In this document: positions 42,961 through 53,093 of the stretch, piece by piece
Numbering within the stretch: the first letter of the stretch is position 1
Layout of the letters: the number at the start of each line of letters is the position of its first letter
Assembly: GCA_039090855.1 (NCBI GenBank)
Contig: CM077011.1
Location: 16,245,001-16,309,000, forward strand
Direction: 5' to 3'
DNA length: 64,000 nt
Origin: Macrothele yani
Taxonomy: Eukaryota; Arthropoda; Arachnida; Araneae; Macrothelidae
Notes under the pieces: generated by a model
Databases searched by the model: none
The model's input: only the letters and a program-made list of their open reading frames with translations
Told to the model about the DNA's origin: nothing
Made by a program: the position numbers and the translations under genes

Positions 42961-43065
42961 TGTAGTTGAAAAATATTTTGCGCTGCATTTTCGCTCTTCA
43001 AATCACACGGAGTTTTCCCGAAACGTGCGTGAAGTTACGTTGCATTTTCCTCCAAATCTCTGCTT
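42961..43065 (+). repeat. Satellite remnant
   Basis: CCAAATCTCTGCTTTTAAGG and ACGTTGCATTTTCC match the monomer boxes (ATCTCTGCTTCTAAA) of the 12.65-kb array. It lies between two transposons. Confidence 0.45.
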
Positions 43066-43761
43066 TTAAGGCAGGAGAACCTCGATACAATAGCGGACAC
43101 CAGTGACTGAACCTCCTTGGAAGATGTGGAGGTCAGTACGGCTACCAAGCATGATAACGCCCCAAACGAGAACTCCGCCACCTCCAAACCGGTCCCTTTC
43201 GATGATGTTGGAGATGTGATTGCGTGTTCCCTGCTCTCTCCAGATGTGTATACGTCCAGAATCGCTCGTCAGACTAAATCGGCTCTTATCCGTAAAGAGA
43301 ACTCGACCCCATTGCTGATGTGTCCAGTTCTTGTGTTCCTGGCACCAGAGAAACCGCCGTCTCCGATGAGCAGGCGTTAATAGCACACACCGTACTTGTC
43401 GTCGTGCAAATAGACCACCTTTCTGCAGCCTCCTGGCCACGGTAAAACGCGATAACGGACATCCAGTTGTCTGTTGTATGTGCCTTGCGATTTCTCCCGC
43501 TGTCTGCCGTCTGTCTCTTCTCGCCTGTAGGACAATATACCGGTCGTCCGCCACCGTGGTTGCTCGTGGACGACCACTGCTAAATTCTCGAACAGCTGTT
43601 CCTGTCGTTTGAAATGCTCTCCAAGCTCGTGAAACGATGCTGTGAGCGATCCCGAACTCCTTGGCCACCCTAGTCACACTTCGACCATCTTCCAACTTCC
43701 CAATGACGCGACCTCGTGTAAAGTCATCCAGATGTCGTCTACTGGATTGCCTGTTGGCCAT
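43066..43761 (-). pseudogene. Tc1-like transposase, C-terminally truncated
   Basis: From ATG 43761 (MANRQSSRRHLDDFTRGRVI) about 230 codons are open, without a stop. The helix-turn-helix pair and LFTDKSRFSLTSDSGRIHIW (first catalytic D; the usual DES is DKS) are present. It stops just before the second D. It is related to the T2 transposases (MSSRHHLDDFT). The long open frame suggests truncation was recent. Confidence 0.82.
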
Positions 43762-44025
43762 ATCACACGGTGGCAGCAATTCGACGTCGTTCAAACCGAT
43801 GTACACCATGCAATAGCTTTCACCGAATTGCTGAGCGTACACCGCCCGTGTGCTTTATACCCTTCCGATACCCCCCTCCCCGTACGTCATGCTGCATATA
43901 TGCGCATGCCCTACCGTACCGGACCCTAGTCTATCTCCTGAGTGGTCTTTCGGTCCGTTCTGCCTGCTCGTTCCGCTGTTATGCTAATTTCTCCTCTTTG
44001 TCCTTAATTTTTGCACACCAGTGCA
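43066..44025 (-). mobile_element. Tc1-like transposon, 3' half missing
   Basis: The right (5') end carries CACCAGTGCA near 44020. The left end is cut off inside the transposase at about 43066, directly against satellite sequence. Confidence 0.7.
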
Positions 44026-44744
44026 TTTGCAAATGTTTTACCGATTCTGGAAATCCTGTTTGAAAATTCTTTTTGTTCTGGGTTGTGTTCGCTATTAAGA
44101 AGAATGTGAGGAGCCTGCATTCTAATTAATGCGCGGTTTGTTACGCGGGAGGGGGGAATAAACGCATTTTGCTTTCTGTTGGTTTTTTAATTTTCTGAAA
44201 TTCTATTCCTTTTGTGTGTCAAAAAGGATTCAAAAGACATTTTCATTGCACCCGAGAATTCGGTGTTATCTTTCTTGTTTTACGGTTACTGGATGCTGGG
44301 GTCCTCTTCTTGAAGTCTTTTACTCAATTGGTGATTTATTTATCCCCAGAGAAAAAAAGGCTGCATACATTTTCTGAACACTATCATATTGTACATTGTA
44401 TAAGAAACGCAACCCAACGTAAAGTTTTGCAGAAGTTTTTAATTTGTTCCTTTTTTACCCACAAAACCATGCAGATGTAGTTGCTATGGACTGCACATCC
44501 CTCCAGAGCGTGTGTATATAATCAGTTGACTGTGAGATCGATAAGCGTTTAACTGATATCAGCCATATCAGCCATGTTGTCTTGCTGAAACTGAAACGAG
44601 ACTAGTTCATATCAGCCATGTGCTATAACTAAGCACTTGACTCGTATCTTTTTCCCTAAGGAAACAATAAAAAAAAGTTAGCATTGTTTTTTAGCTGATA
44701 ATTTCTACATTTCTCAGCGCGCTACTTCCTTTCTTCCTTTCTTC
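44026..44744 (+). other. Region upstream of gene B; satellite remnant then candidate promoter
   Basis: The first ~80 bases resemble a satellite monomer (CGATTCTGGAAATCCTGTTT, GAAAATTC). The rest has no repeat that I recognise. It is free of clear mobile DNA, which fits a promoter/5' UTR region. Confidence 0.4.
44515..44521 (+). promoter_or_regulatory. Candidate TATA box
   Basis: TATATAA within GTGTGTATATAATCAGTTG lies 224 bases before the first ATG of gene B. Transcription start and splicing of any 5' UTR are unknown, and such strings are common in AT-rich DNA. Confidence 0.25.
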
Positions 44745-45422
44745 ATGTTCTTCTGTCGTAAGCAGTGTGCGAAAATGATGAACAATACTTCATTTCTAGA
44801 TCTCTTCGACACAGCTCTGGAGGAACATCGCCACGTATTCGGTGTTGAGTTCGAGGAAATTCAGAAAGCCATTACCGTCCTGCAAAACGAATACAGTCCA
44901 AAATCATGGAAATTGTGTTCTCCAACCCAACCGGTAAACTACAACGACCCGGCATCCAGATGCGCTTACCTACACAAATATGCCCCTTGCCACGCAAGTT
45001 TAGTTCAAACAGTGATTTTACAGATGTTGCAAAGGAATCCGTCGATATTACGAGATTGTTTTTGTGATAACGGTAATGACCCAGTCAGGATTTGTTGCTT
45101 GGGTGGAGGCCCAGGTACTGATGCAATCGGGTTGTCTTCTGTGCTTTGTGTTTTTCCAGAATTTCACCGATGCTGTTTCCTCTTCGTAATAGTGGACTGT
45201 ATGATGCAGTGGACTTACGCCTTATTTTCTGTGTCAAGTGTCGCAAATTACGACCGTTTTGGATCCTTAGGATCATTTGTATCTTACTGCAAATTTCTTC
45301 AGGCTGATTTGTTGTCAGAGTTGCCTGAGACCGTGAAGGGAGAAATTAGATCAGCCAATATGATTACCATGGTGAAATTTGTGTCAGCAGCCGCATGTGA
45401 GACGACACCGAATATGCTTAAG
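44745..45422 (+). CDS. Gene B first coding exon: N-terminal half of a methyltransferase-like protein
   Basis: The frame opens at ATG 44745 (alternative ATGs at 44775 and 44778, MMNNTSFLD) and reads 226 codons to AAG|GTATGA, a good phase-0 splice donor. An in-frame TGA lies just beyond it. Residues 68-100 (DPASRCAYLHKYAPCHASLV) precede CCLGGGPGTDAIGL at 118-130, the glycine-rich SAM-binding motif I. VIVDCMMQW (148-156) gives the acidic end of beta-2. ADLL (187-190) and ITMVKFVSA (207-215) fit beta-3 and beta-4. The remaining beta-5 piece (LxxLMKPGAAVLFID type) is not downstream in this window, but is seen in the exon at 5608. That exon starts in the matching phase, so both come from one family. 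Substrate unknown. The intron must run beyond the window. Confidence 0.78.
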
Positions 45423-46590
45423 GTATGAATTAATGAAATAATTCATTTATTACGGTTACAATGAAGTGTTTTTATTAATATAACAAACTACGGTGATACG
45501 GCGGATACTAACTTCTCATGCCGAGGGATAGTTTCGAGCGAAGGAGGGATTTTTGTTTTTTTTTCTTCCTCCATTGGAGGCACATACCTTGAATTTCTTA
45601 CCGACTGATGACTCATAGATATCAAAGATTTTTTTCTCACCCTTTTGAAAATGAGTGTAGCGTATTTCCCCGACGCAGTGATGTAGAAGGCGCTTAGTGC
45701 GCCGTAGCGCCGCTATGACACTTTTCGTGGTTACATGGCAAAATAATGTGGGCAAAGGAACTTTTTCAAATGATCATGTATGTAAAAATAGGGAAAACTC
45801 TGTCCTGTATACAGTATGCAAACATACTCGTATCTTAACTTAGTGCGTCTTAAAACTTCTGAGTGCCCTGGGCCGTCACATTTTCGGGGGACACTGATCT
45901 TTTATATATCAGTGTCAACCATTATCAATCCACTGCTAGATGTAGGTCTCCCCAAATTTATTCCACAACTGATATAGAAACATTCAATATCCAATAACTT
46001 TTTAATACTACTTGAATGAAAAATGGTACATCACAAAAATTATAGAACTGCATGAAGTCTACCAAATGCACTCACATTTAGTTGCATAGTAAATTACCTG
46101 AAAATGCGTGCTGAAAGGTAATGTTTCTTCCCATTCTACAAATCATTCAACGAAAATTAAATCAAAACAGGAGAAAGAAATAAACCAATCAGCGCCGTTT
46201 CCGGACAATGTGACTCTCCGGACAAAAATGCCACGTTGGTCATTGTTATTAACACCGAAGATTGAACATATGTAAGTAGTCCTAGTGGGCAAACCCAATG
46301 ACAAACATATGTGCACTTCTTGGTATAGATAGACAACACAAATGACTGTTTAAATGGAAAATTATTTCGGAAAAAATGCGATGTATGCATGGAAGGAGAG
46401 AAAAAAAATGCCTTGCTCACATGAACATGAGTTAATTTTAACGTAATTTTACATCTAGCTCACTGAATGACATTTGGCTCTTAAATTCTTTTGAAAATGA
46501 ATCGTCGGGAAATACTTTGAGATTTAAAAATCCAAAATTCCCCAGTGAGAACATATACATTTTGGATATGCACTTGTCGAAGAGTACTAT
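45423..46590 (+). other. Start of gene B intron
   Basis: No second exon is recognised. It includes a LINE scrap at 45912-45970. A 79-codon minus-strand open stretch (45516-45755) shows no known domain. Confidence 0.45.
45912..45970 (-). mobile_element. RTE-like LINE 3' scrap
   Basis: GTCAACCATTATCAATCCAC and TGTAGGTCTCCCCAAATTTA match 3828-3880, the 3' end of the LINE at 3811. Confidence 0.75.
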
Positions 46591-46891
46591 TAGGTTGTCG
46601 GAAAAGTCATGACGTATTTTAGCCATGTTTTGCAAAGGTCATTTATTGATAGAAAGAACAAAGTTCAATCAATGATATAATGCCCGTTTTGTTTGATAAC
46701 CTTTTGCCATCTTTCAGTGAGCTGCAGAATGCATCGTTCATAGAAGGACCCGTCTTTCGTGGCGAAAAACTATACAAGGTGCTGATTTACAGCCTCATCT
46801 GAATTGAACGTTATATCAGTGAGCAAGGACTGCTGAAGAGAGCGAAACAAGTGGAAGTCTGACGACGCAAGGTCAGGCGTCGTCAGACTTC
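46591..46891 (-). mobile_element. 5'-truncated mariner ending in a hairpin
   Basis: AGGTTGTCGGAAAAGTCATG starts a 3' end that matches the mariner at 54954-56233 in reverse. Minus-strand coding traces (NEWCILQLTERWQKVIKQNG type) are present. It breaks at a hairpin, GAAGTCTGACGACGC (46854-46868) facing GCGTCGTCAGACTTC (46877-46891), that is absent from the complete copy. Confidence 0.8.
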
Positions 46892-47199
46892 AGCAATGGT
46901 CCATTCACCTCCATACGCTCATTCATGTTGTCATGGAATCGCTAGCAGGCGATAGTATGGAAGTTCTTCGCATCAGGTAAGATTGCAGTGCTGAGAGATA
47001 AAACGGTGCTGATGGACATTTATATTAAACAACTCGCCACTTGTATCGGCTCCAATAAAAGTAATCCCCTGAGCTCACTCTCTGCCTCCTTTCGGGCAAC
47101 ACAAAAATCTTCCACATGTACCACAAAACAACAAAAATTTCGGTAATTCTTCCTCGTCTGTTCACCGCTAAGGCACTTTTTTATTTAGAACTACATCAC
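46892..47199. other. Non-coding sequence
   Basis: No feature recognised. Confidence 0.35.
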
Positions 47200-47259
47200 T
47201 GCCCCGATGACCACTTTACAGAAAGGTCATTTAATCGAAATGACTTCTTAGCAAAGCGT

Positions 47260-47480
47260 GCCTCACCGGTGGCGCAGAGGTCTAAGAGCTGGTTCTGACC
47301 ATTCGTTCGAGATGGGCGTGGGATCGAGTCAGGGATGAGGCATAGGCGATGAGTTTGCTTTATGGCAATGTCTTTCCCTTCCCTGGAACCAGTGGCTCTA
47401 AATTAGGGATGGGCAACTGGTTTCGCTCATAATGGTTATTAAACCTTAAAATAAATAAATAAATAAATAAATAAATAAAA
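47260..47480 (+). mobile_element. SINE-A copy in the minisatellite
   Basis: CACCGGTGGCGCAGAGGTCT head, diverged B box, TAAATTAGGGATGGGCAAC and an (AAAT)n tail. Confidence 0.8.
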
Positions 47481-47670
47481 AAATAACGCAAGCGTTGACT
47501 CACCGAAAAGTTCACTTTACCGAAAGATAATTTTACCGAATTTTTCATTTCACTGAAAACTCATATTATCAAATGATTCATGTTAACGAAAGGTCACTTC
47601 ACGGAAAGATGACTTAATCAAAAAAAAAAAAAAAAAATAAATCACGTTACCGAATGGTTCATTTCAACGT

Positions 47671-47831
47671 ATAACGAAGTAAATTTCTCCATCATTTTTG
47701 GTCTACGCCGGGATTCGAACCCGAGGCCGCTTATTCCGGAACAAGTCGCTCTACCAACTGAGCTACGCAGACATGTATTCTGATTCCTATCTGCCTTTAT
47801 GTCATGTGCGTCCTGCTGGCAGGTACGTCAC
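47671..47831 (-). repeat. tRNA-like repeat, copy 1
   Basis: The block from TATAACGAAGTAAATTTCTC to GGCAGGTACGTCAC is repeated almost identically at 48099-48258. It contains a 72-nt tRNA-like sequence on the minus strand (47701-47772). That sequence has a perfectly formed acceptor (GTCTGCG/CGTAGAC with one wobble), D arm GCTC-AGTTGGTA-GAGC and T arm TCGGG-TTCGAAT-CCCGG. The anticodon loop would be TTCCGGA (CCG), but the anticodon stem does not pair in register, so it is probably tRNA-derived rather than a working arginine tRNA. Confidence 0.65.
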
Positions 47832-48098
47832 ATCCCCCCCCCCCCCGAAAGAGGGCCGGGGGCATGGCCCACGGGTCAGCCGTGACCATGAATCGTTGCA
47901 GGCAGACAACCACTGAGAACGTGCACTCGAGAACTCCCAGTCAATCTGGTGTGTGGAATGCAACGTCACACACATTTTTGTTTTTCGAAGCACTGGAGAA
48001 GGGATTCTCTGATTTTTCCTATCTCGCGGTGTGGAAATAACATCACACCAATGCGAGATTTTGAACTGTCGGGTCATCCGGGTAGTTCGGGCGCCATT
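47832..48098. other. Spacer between the two tRNA-like repeats
   Basis: It begins with a run of about 14 C. A pair of GATTTT...GCGAGAT boxes and CAACGTCACACACA are seen, but no gene. Confidence 0.35.
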
Positions 48099-48258
48099 AT
48101 AACGAAGTAAATTTCTCCGTCATTTTTGGTCTACGCCGGGATTCGAACCCGAGGCCGCTTATTCCGGAACAAGTCGCTCTACCAACTGAGCTACGCAGAC
48201 ATGTATTCTGATTCCTATCTGCCTTTATGTCATGTGCGTCCTGCTGGCAGGTACGTCA
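48099..48258 (-). repeat. tRNA-like repeat, copy 2
   Basis: Direct repeat of 47671-47831 (one or two differences by eye), with the tRNA-like unit at 48129-48200 on the minus strand. The near identity implies a recent duplication. Confidence 0.65.
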
Positions 48259-48750
48259 CAAACGAAGTGTCTCCGAAAGATCGTTTTACCAAAATAATCA
48301 ATTTATCGAAGTTGTTATACAACTTGAAGTATTTATTCCGTATTAAATGGTGTAACAATTTATAAAACACATAACGACTAAGCGCCGAGCTTTCACACTC
48401 CAAACGGGAGGCTTTCTCAAGACCAGTGAACACAAGAATAAATTTGGGAACGACGATAACTTGAAATTTTGGAGCGCGTATCTACTACGTGTCTAGGTGA
48501 TATTGCGTCACGCGGAAGGTGATGTCCCGTGGCCTACCTTTCAAACATTCTGTCTCATTTTCCCTTTAATATTCTATGTCAGTAGGATCTTCCACGCAGC
48601 CGAGAGTTCGAGGGAAGGGCTCTCGTAGCAAGGGTTGGGATGCATGGATATTTCGATGCTTTCTCTAGTCAGTTGTTCCTTTGTATTCAGTGTATGGAGC
48701 GATCCTCTTCATGTTTTTCCATACCGGTACGGCGTCATATTGGGCTACTT

Positions 48751-49560
48751 CTATAGCGCTGTTTGTGTTTTTCCTGCTTTAATGTCCCTTATGTGTTCTT
48801 TCCCCCTAATTGCAAAGGATCTTTTGGTCATTGCCATGTATGATCGAGACAAGCCATCTGGATATCCTAATGGTGTCTCATACACCCCAGCTGCAGAATT
48901 CATGTCGGGGTCCTTATGCGTATTTGTTGTTGCTGTGGCAATGGACATTGGTGATTTGATTCCAATGCGTAATCCATGACGCTTCATAAGTTTCTTGAAC
49001 ACAAACGAAAATTTCTGGATGTATGAAATGGATCCAGCAAACTGCAAGTTGTCGACTCCTGGGCGTGGTGTCTTGTGGTTCCTGGTTATCATCTGCAGTG
49101 AGATGGATCGCAGAGCCTGTTCCGAGAATCCAGCAGTGACTCCTTTGTTGATGATATTTGTTATTTCGCTGTCCCTCGTTTCCTTGGTGGAGCAAATCGG
49201 CCATCTTGGGATCTGCTTATCTCAAGAACAAGAAACGGAAGCTTCCTGTCTTTTTCCTCTTCATAAGTGAATTTAATGGAGGGGTGGATGGTGTTGATTC
49301 ACTGTCGAAATTCCTCGATGTCTCTGTCATCATGTTGCCAAATTAAGAACACATCGTCCACATATCTAAGCCATAATTTCGGTTTCTTGCCACTGCTTGA
49401 GAAGATATTTTCTTCTAACGGGCGTAGGACAGCTTCCGCGAACACTCCTGATATTGGAGACCCCATGGGGTAACCTTTTGTCTGCTTGTAGTGTGTCCCT
49501 AGGAACGGGAAGTAGTTATTGTTTACAACCAGGTCCAACACCCTTCGTATGTTTTGCACT
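48751..49560 (-). pseudogene. Penelope-like RT/GIY-YIG, minus copy, broken
   Basis: From 49560 down: VQNIRRVLDLVVNNNYFPFL, GSPISGVFAEAVLRPLEENI and RYVDDVFLIWQHDDRD (catalytic YVDD). Then frameshifts and a deletion, then MITRNHKTPRPGVDNLQFAG and the endonuclease part GVYETPLGYPDG..SYMAMTKRSFAIRGKEHIRD, ending TQTAL. The fingers of the RT are missing at the junction with the plus copy. Confidence 0.82.
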
Positions 49561-49621
49561 GCCACCGGAAAAAGAACCAGTAAGACATTTCCGCCCACAG
49601 AACAAGAACCAGTAAGACATT

Positions 49622-51141
49622 TCTCATCCGCGAACCTGAGGAAGACCGTCTTACCAAGCATGAAACATGGCACCAGAGCGTGGAGAACACTGAAGGATAT
49701 CAAAAGCGATGAATCGGTAACTATTACGCTCACTGGCAAGTCCGGTCAGACAGCCCTCATGGACAAAACAGACTACGTCACTGAGCTAAACAGTGTCATA
49801 GCGGACACATCTTCTCTAGAAACAAAAGCAAACCCTACCAACGCTCTTATTAGTAAAGTGAAAGGCCCAACAAAATGGAAGCACTTACCTGATAGCATCA
49901 AAAGAGCGGCCGTTATCCCACCGGGACCATCCATTCCTCCCCTGTATGACAGAATGAAGCACCATAAACCTGGCCTTAAACTCAGACCCATTGTTAGCAA
50001 AATAAGAGCGCCAACGTATTATGTATAGAGAGAAAGAGAGCTGGCTAGCTTCCTAAAAACCTACCTACCTGCCTCCCAACACGCCCTACGCTCGACTGCG
50101 GACTTTATAAGCATAATTAAAGACATAAGCTTGGATGAAAAGGAGATTATGGTTAGTTTCGACGTGACATCATTATACCCGTCAATCCCGGTCAAAGAAA
50201 CGTGTGACAACCTAGAGAATTCTCTTACCAGAGATAGTGAACAACCTCCGGAAGCAGTGCAAGACATACGAAGGGTGTTAGACCTGGTTGTAAACAATAA
50301 CTACTTCCATTTCCTAGGAATACACTACAAACAAACAAAAGGTGCCCCCATGGGGTCTCCAATATCAGGAGTGCTCGCGGAAGCTGTCCTACGCCCGCTA
50401 GAGGAAAATATCTTCTCAAGCACTGGCAAGAAACCGAAATTATGGCTTAGATATGTGGATGATGTGTTCTTAATTTGGCAACATGATGACAGAGACCTCG
50501 AGGAATTTCGACAGCGAATCAACACCATCCACCACCCTTCCATTAAATTCCCTTATGAAAAGGAAAAAGACGGGAAGCTTCCGTTTCTTGACGCTGAGTT
50601 AAGCAGATACCAAGATGGCCGCTTATGCTCCACCGTATATTACAAACCAACAACAGTGACAAATTTTATCCCTCCTAAGTCCGTATCCCCTAGCTCATAC
50701 AAAATGGCAGCATTCCGTACCCACTTCAATAGAGCAATCACGATTTGCCCCTCCAAGGAAACGAGGGACAGCGAAATAACAAATATCATCAACAAAGGGG
50801 TCACTGCTGGATTCTCGGAACAGGCTCTGCGATCCATCTCACTGCAGATGATAACCAGGAACCACAAGACACCACTCCCAGGAGTCGACAACTTGCAGTT
50901 TGCTGGTTTCATTTCATACATCCAGAAATTTTCCTTTGTGTTCCAGAAACTTATGAAGCGTCATGGATTACGCATTGGAATCAAATCACCAATGTCCATT
51001 GCCACAGCAACAACAAATAAGCATAAGGACCCCGATATGAATTCTGGAGCTGGGGTGTATAAGATACCATTAGGATATCCAGATGGCTTGTTTCGATCAT
51101 ACATGGGAATGACCAAAAGATTCTTTACAATTAGGGGGAAA
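49622..51141 (+). pseudogene. Penelope-like reverse transcriptase, one in-frame TAG
   Basis: The frame is constant for about 507 codons apart from TAG at 50026-50028, in YYV*RERELASF. Order: N-terminal region with DKTDYVTELNSVIAD, PPLYDRMKHHKPGLKLRPIV (motif 1-2 region), VSFDVTSLYPSIPV (motif A) and GAPMGSPISGVLAEAV (motif B). Then come RYVDDVFLIWQHDD (motif C) and KLPFLDAELSRYQDG (thumb, typical of Penelope). The GIY-YIG part (GVYKIPLGYPDGLFRSYMGM) stops early at 51142 (RGK*), where the minus copy reads RGKEHIRD. So this copy has an RT that is one codon from open but a truncated nuclease. The true start is unclear because the 5' end is replaced by the inverted partner. Confidence 0.88.
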
Positions 51142-51909
51142 TAACACATGAGGGACATTAAAGCAGGAAAAACACAAACAGCGCTATAGAAGTAGCCTAA
51201 TATGACGCCATACCAGTATGGAAAAACATGAAGAGGATCGCTCCATACCCAGACTACAAAGGAACACTGACTAGAGAAAGCATCGAAATATTCATGCACC
51301 CCAACCCTTGCAACGAGAGCCCTGGACTCTCGGCTGCGTGGAACATCTTACTGACATAGAATATTAAGGGGAAAATGAGACAGAATGTTTGAAAGGTAGG
51401 CCACGGGACATCACCTTCGGCGATACGCAATATAACCCAGACACGTAGTAGATACGCGCTCCAAGATTTCAAATTATCGTCGTTCCCAAATTTATTCTTG
51501 TGTTCACTGGCCTTGAGAAAGCCTCCCGTTCGGAGTGTGAAAGCTCGGCACTTAGTCGTTGTGTGTTTTATAAATTGTTACACCATTTAATACGGAATAA
51601 ATACTTCAAGTTGTATAATACTAAGGTGTAAGTTCCATTATTGTAATTTAAGGAAGTTGTTTTAGAGAAAGTTTCACTTTACCGAAAGACCATTTTATCG
51701 AATTTTTCACTTCACTGAAAGGTCGCATTGTCAAAAACGGTTCATTTCAGCGAAGACACACTTCACCGAAAGGTCATTTTATCGGAATAATCATTTTACT
51801 GAGAGATCATTTTTACCACACTGTTGATTTCACCGACAAAAGATGTTGTAGAACGTTCATTTCAATCCGATATCTGCTTCATCTGTAGTTCATTTTTGTG
51901 TGTGGGGGA

Positions 51910-52112
51910 GGGGGTAAACGACCACCGTGTTTACCTCGATGGGCTATAAGGCAGTCACTCGTCTCTAATTTAGAGCCACTGGTTCTAGGGAAGGGTGAGA
52001 ACCAGAACCGTAGGACAAACACATCATCCATGCTTCTTGGGATTCGAACCAGGATTCATCTCGGATGAATGATTAGAAGCCAGCACTTAGACCACTGTGC
52101 CACCGGGGCGAC
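51910..52112 (-). mobile_element. SINE-A copy, reverse
   Basis: TAAACGACCACCGTG, CTCTAATTTAGAGCCACTGG, CTTAGACCACTGTGCCACCG. Nearly full length. Confidence 0.85.
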
Positions 52113-52773
52113 AATGAAGTTCGTTTCAGCGATAGGTATCGAAAAGTTTGCATAGGATACACCGGAGGGTTACATGCTTTCTCTGATATCTTTAAAATAA
52201 GTCTCGTAGTTCTCTGTGTTTCTTCTCTTCTTTCATAGACTTTTCTTGGGATTTTGTTTTCTACGCAGATCTGTGCTTAAGAAAACGACTTCAAACAAAT
52301 TGGACACAGTACTTTTTGTATAAAAAAAAAAAAAACTTTTTCTTTAAACTTCAATTATTAGTACTAACAATAATTAATTATTTAGCAATAAATATCTGAA
52401 CTTACAGCTATAAAATTAATCAAGCTTCTCGCGCTAATCTTATTACGAATGTTAAACGTAACTGTCATCCGAAGCAAATTATTCAGACCCACTTTATGTA
52501 GCATTAACTACAAGTGCGCGGCAGGAGGGGTGGGTGGGGGTGGGGGGGGAGTAATGGTAGGTACTCGTCAAAATTCCTGTGCGGAGAGCAATAATTCCTT
52601 GGAAATTCCCTTTTCGGAAAGTAGAAATTACACCTTATATAAATATATATATATATCTTATTTTTATAGACTATATAATACATAGTTTGTAAAAATTTTC
52701 ATTTTTTTGCATTATTTAAAACATTCTTTTCTTTTTAGTGTCATTATTTTTATTTATTCTTTTGATAAACTTG
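52113..52773. other. Non-coding, AT-rich sequence
   Basis: No gene recognised. The + strand 78-codon open stretch at 52449-52685 spans a G-rich tract and a (TA)n tract and is not convincing. Confidence 0.35.
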
Positions 52774-52995
52774 GCCTGCCCGGTGGCTGAGTGGTCTAAG
52801 CGATGGCTTCTGATCATTCGTCCGGTTCGGGTTCGAATCCCAGTGTGGCATGGATGTTGTGTTTGTCTTACGGCGCTGGCTCTCTCCCTTCCTTGTAACC
52901 AGTGGTCCTAAATTAGGGACGAGCGGCTGCTTATATCCCATTGACTTGCTCACGGTGGTCGTTAAACCTTCATCAAAAATAAATAAATAAATAAA
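52774..52995 (+). mobile_element. SINE-A copy
   Basis: CCCGGTGGCTGAGTGGTCTA head, GGGTTCGAATCCCAGTG, full body and (AAAT)n tail. Confidence 0.9.
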
Positions 52996-53093
52996 CGTGT
53001 TCAAATAATAATCATTTACAATGCTCGTCACTTAGCCATTCTTCCCTAAATTTTTTAACATGTTTCACTTTATCTCGTTCTTCACTTGCAAGA

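Larger units (their letters stand above)
48317..51625. mobile_element. Head-to-head pair of Penelope-like elements
   Basis: A minus-strand partial copy (48317 to about 49560) and a plus-strand, longer copy (about 49600-51625) share their 3' regions as long inverted repeats. The outer arms (ACTTGAAGTATTTATTCCG and its complement) are nearly perfect for several hundred bases. Each 3' tail has a conserved GCCTCCCGTTCGGAG hairpin followed by GAAAGCTC, which resembles the hammerhead boxes of Penelope-like tails. The pair is inserted in the minisatellite. Confidence 0.85.
47200..51870. repeat. Degenerate minisatellite (~21-bp CCGAAAGGTCATTT-type), interrupted
   Basis: Units such as TTTACCGAAAGATCATTTT occur at 47208-47245, 47495-47665, 48268-48315 and 51640-51870, spaced about 21 bases where intact. 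Between these patches lie a SINE-A, two tRNA-like repeats and a Penelope pair, so a once continuous array was broken by later insertions. Confidence 0.7.

Noticed and set aside
44214..44480. 88-codon + strand frame upstream of gene B
   Set aside because: No similarity, no Kozak or splice support; more likely 5' flanking DNA.
5608..45422. A single gene with exons at 5.6 and 44.7 kb
   Set aside because: On the + strand the N-terminal exon lies downstream of the C-terminal exon, so ordinary splicing cannot join them.
47701..47772. Functional tRNA-Arg (CCG)
   Set aside because: The anticodon stem does not pair in the standard register in either copy.
52449..52685. Small + strand gene of 78 codons
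   Set aside because: It crosses a poly-G tract and a (TA)n tract, gives glycine and tyrosine/isoleucine runs, and has no similarity or signals.
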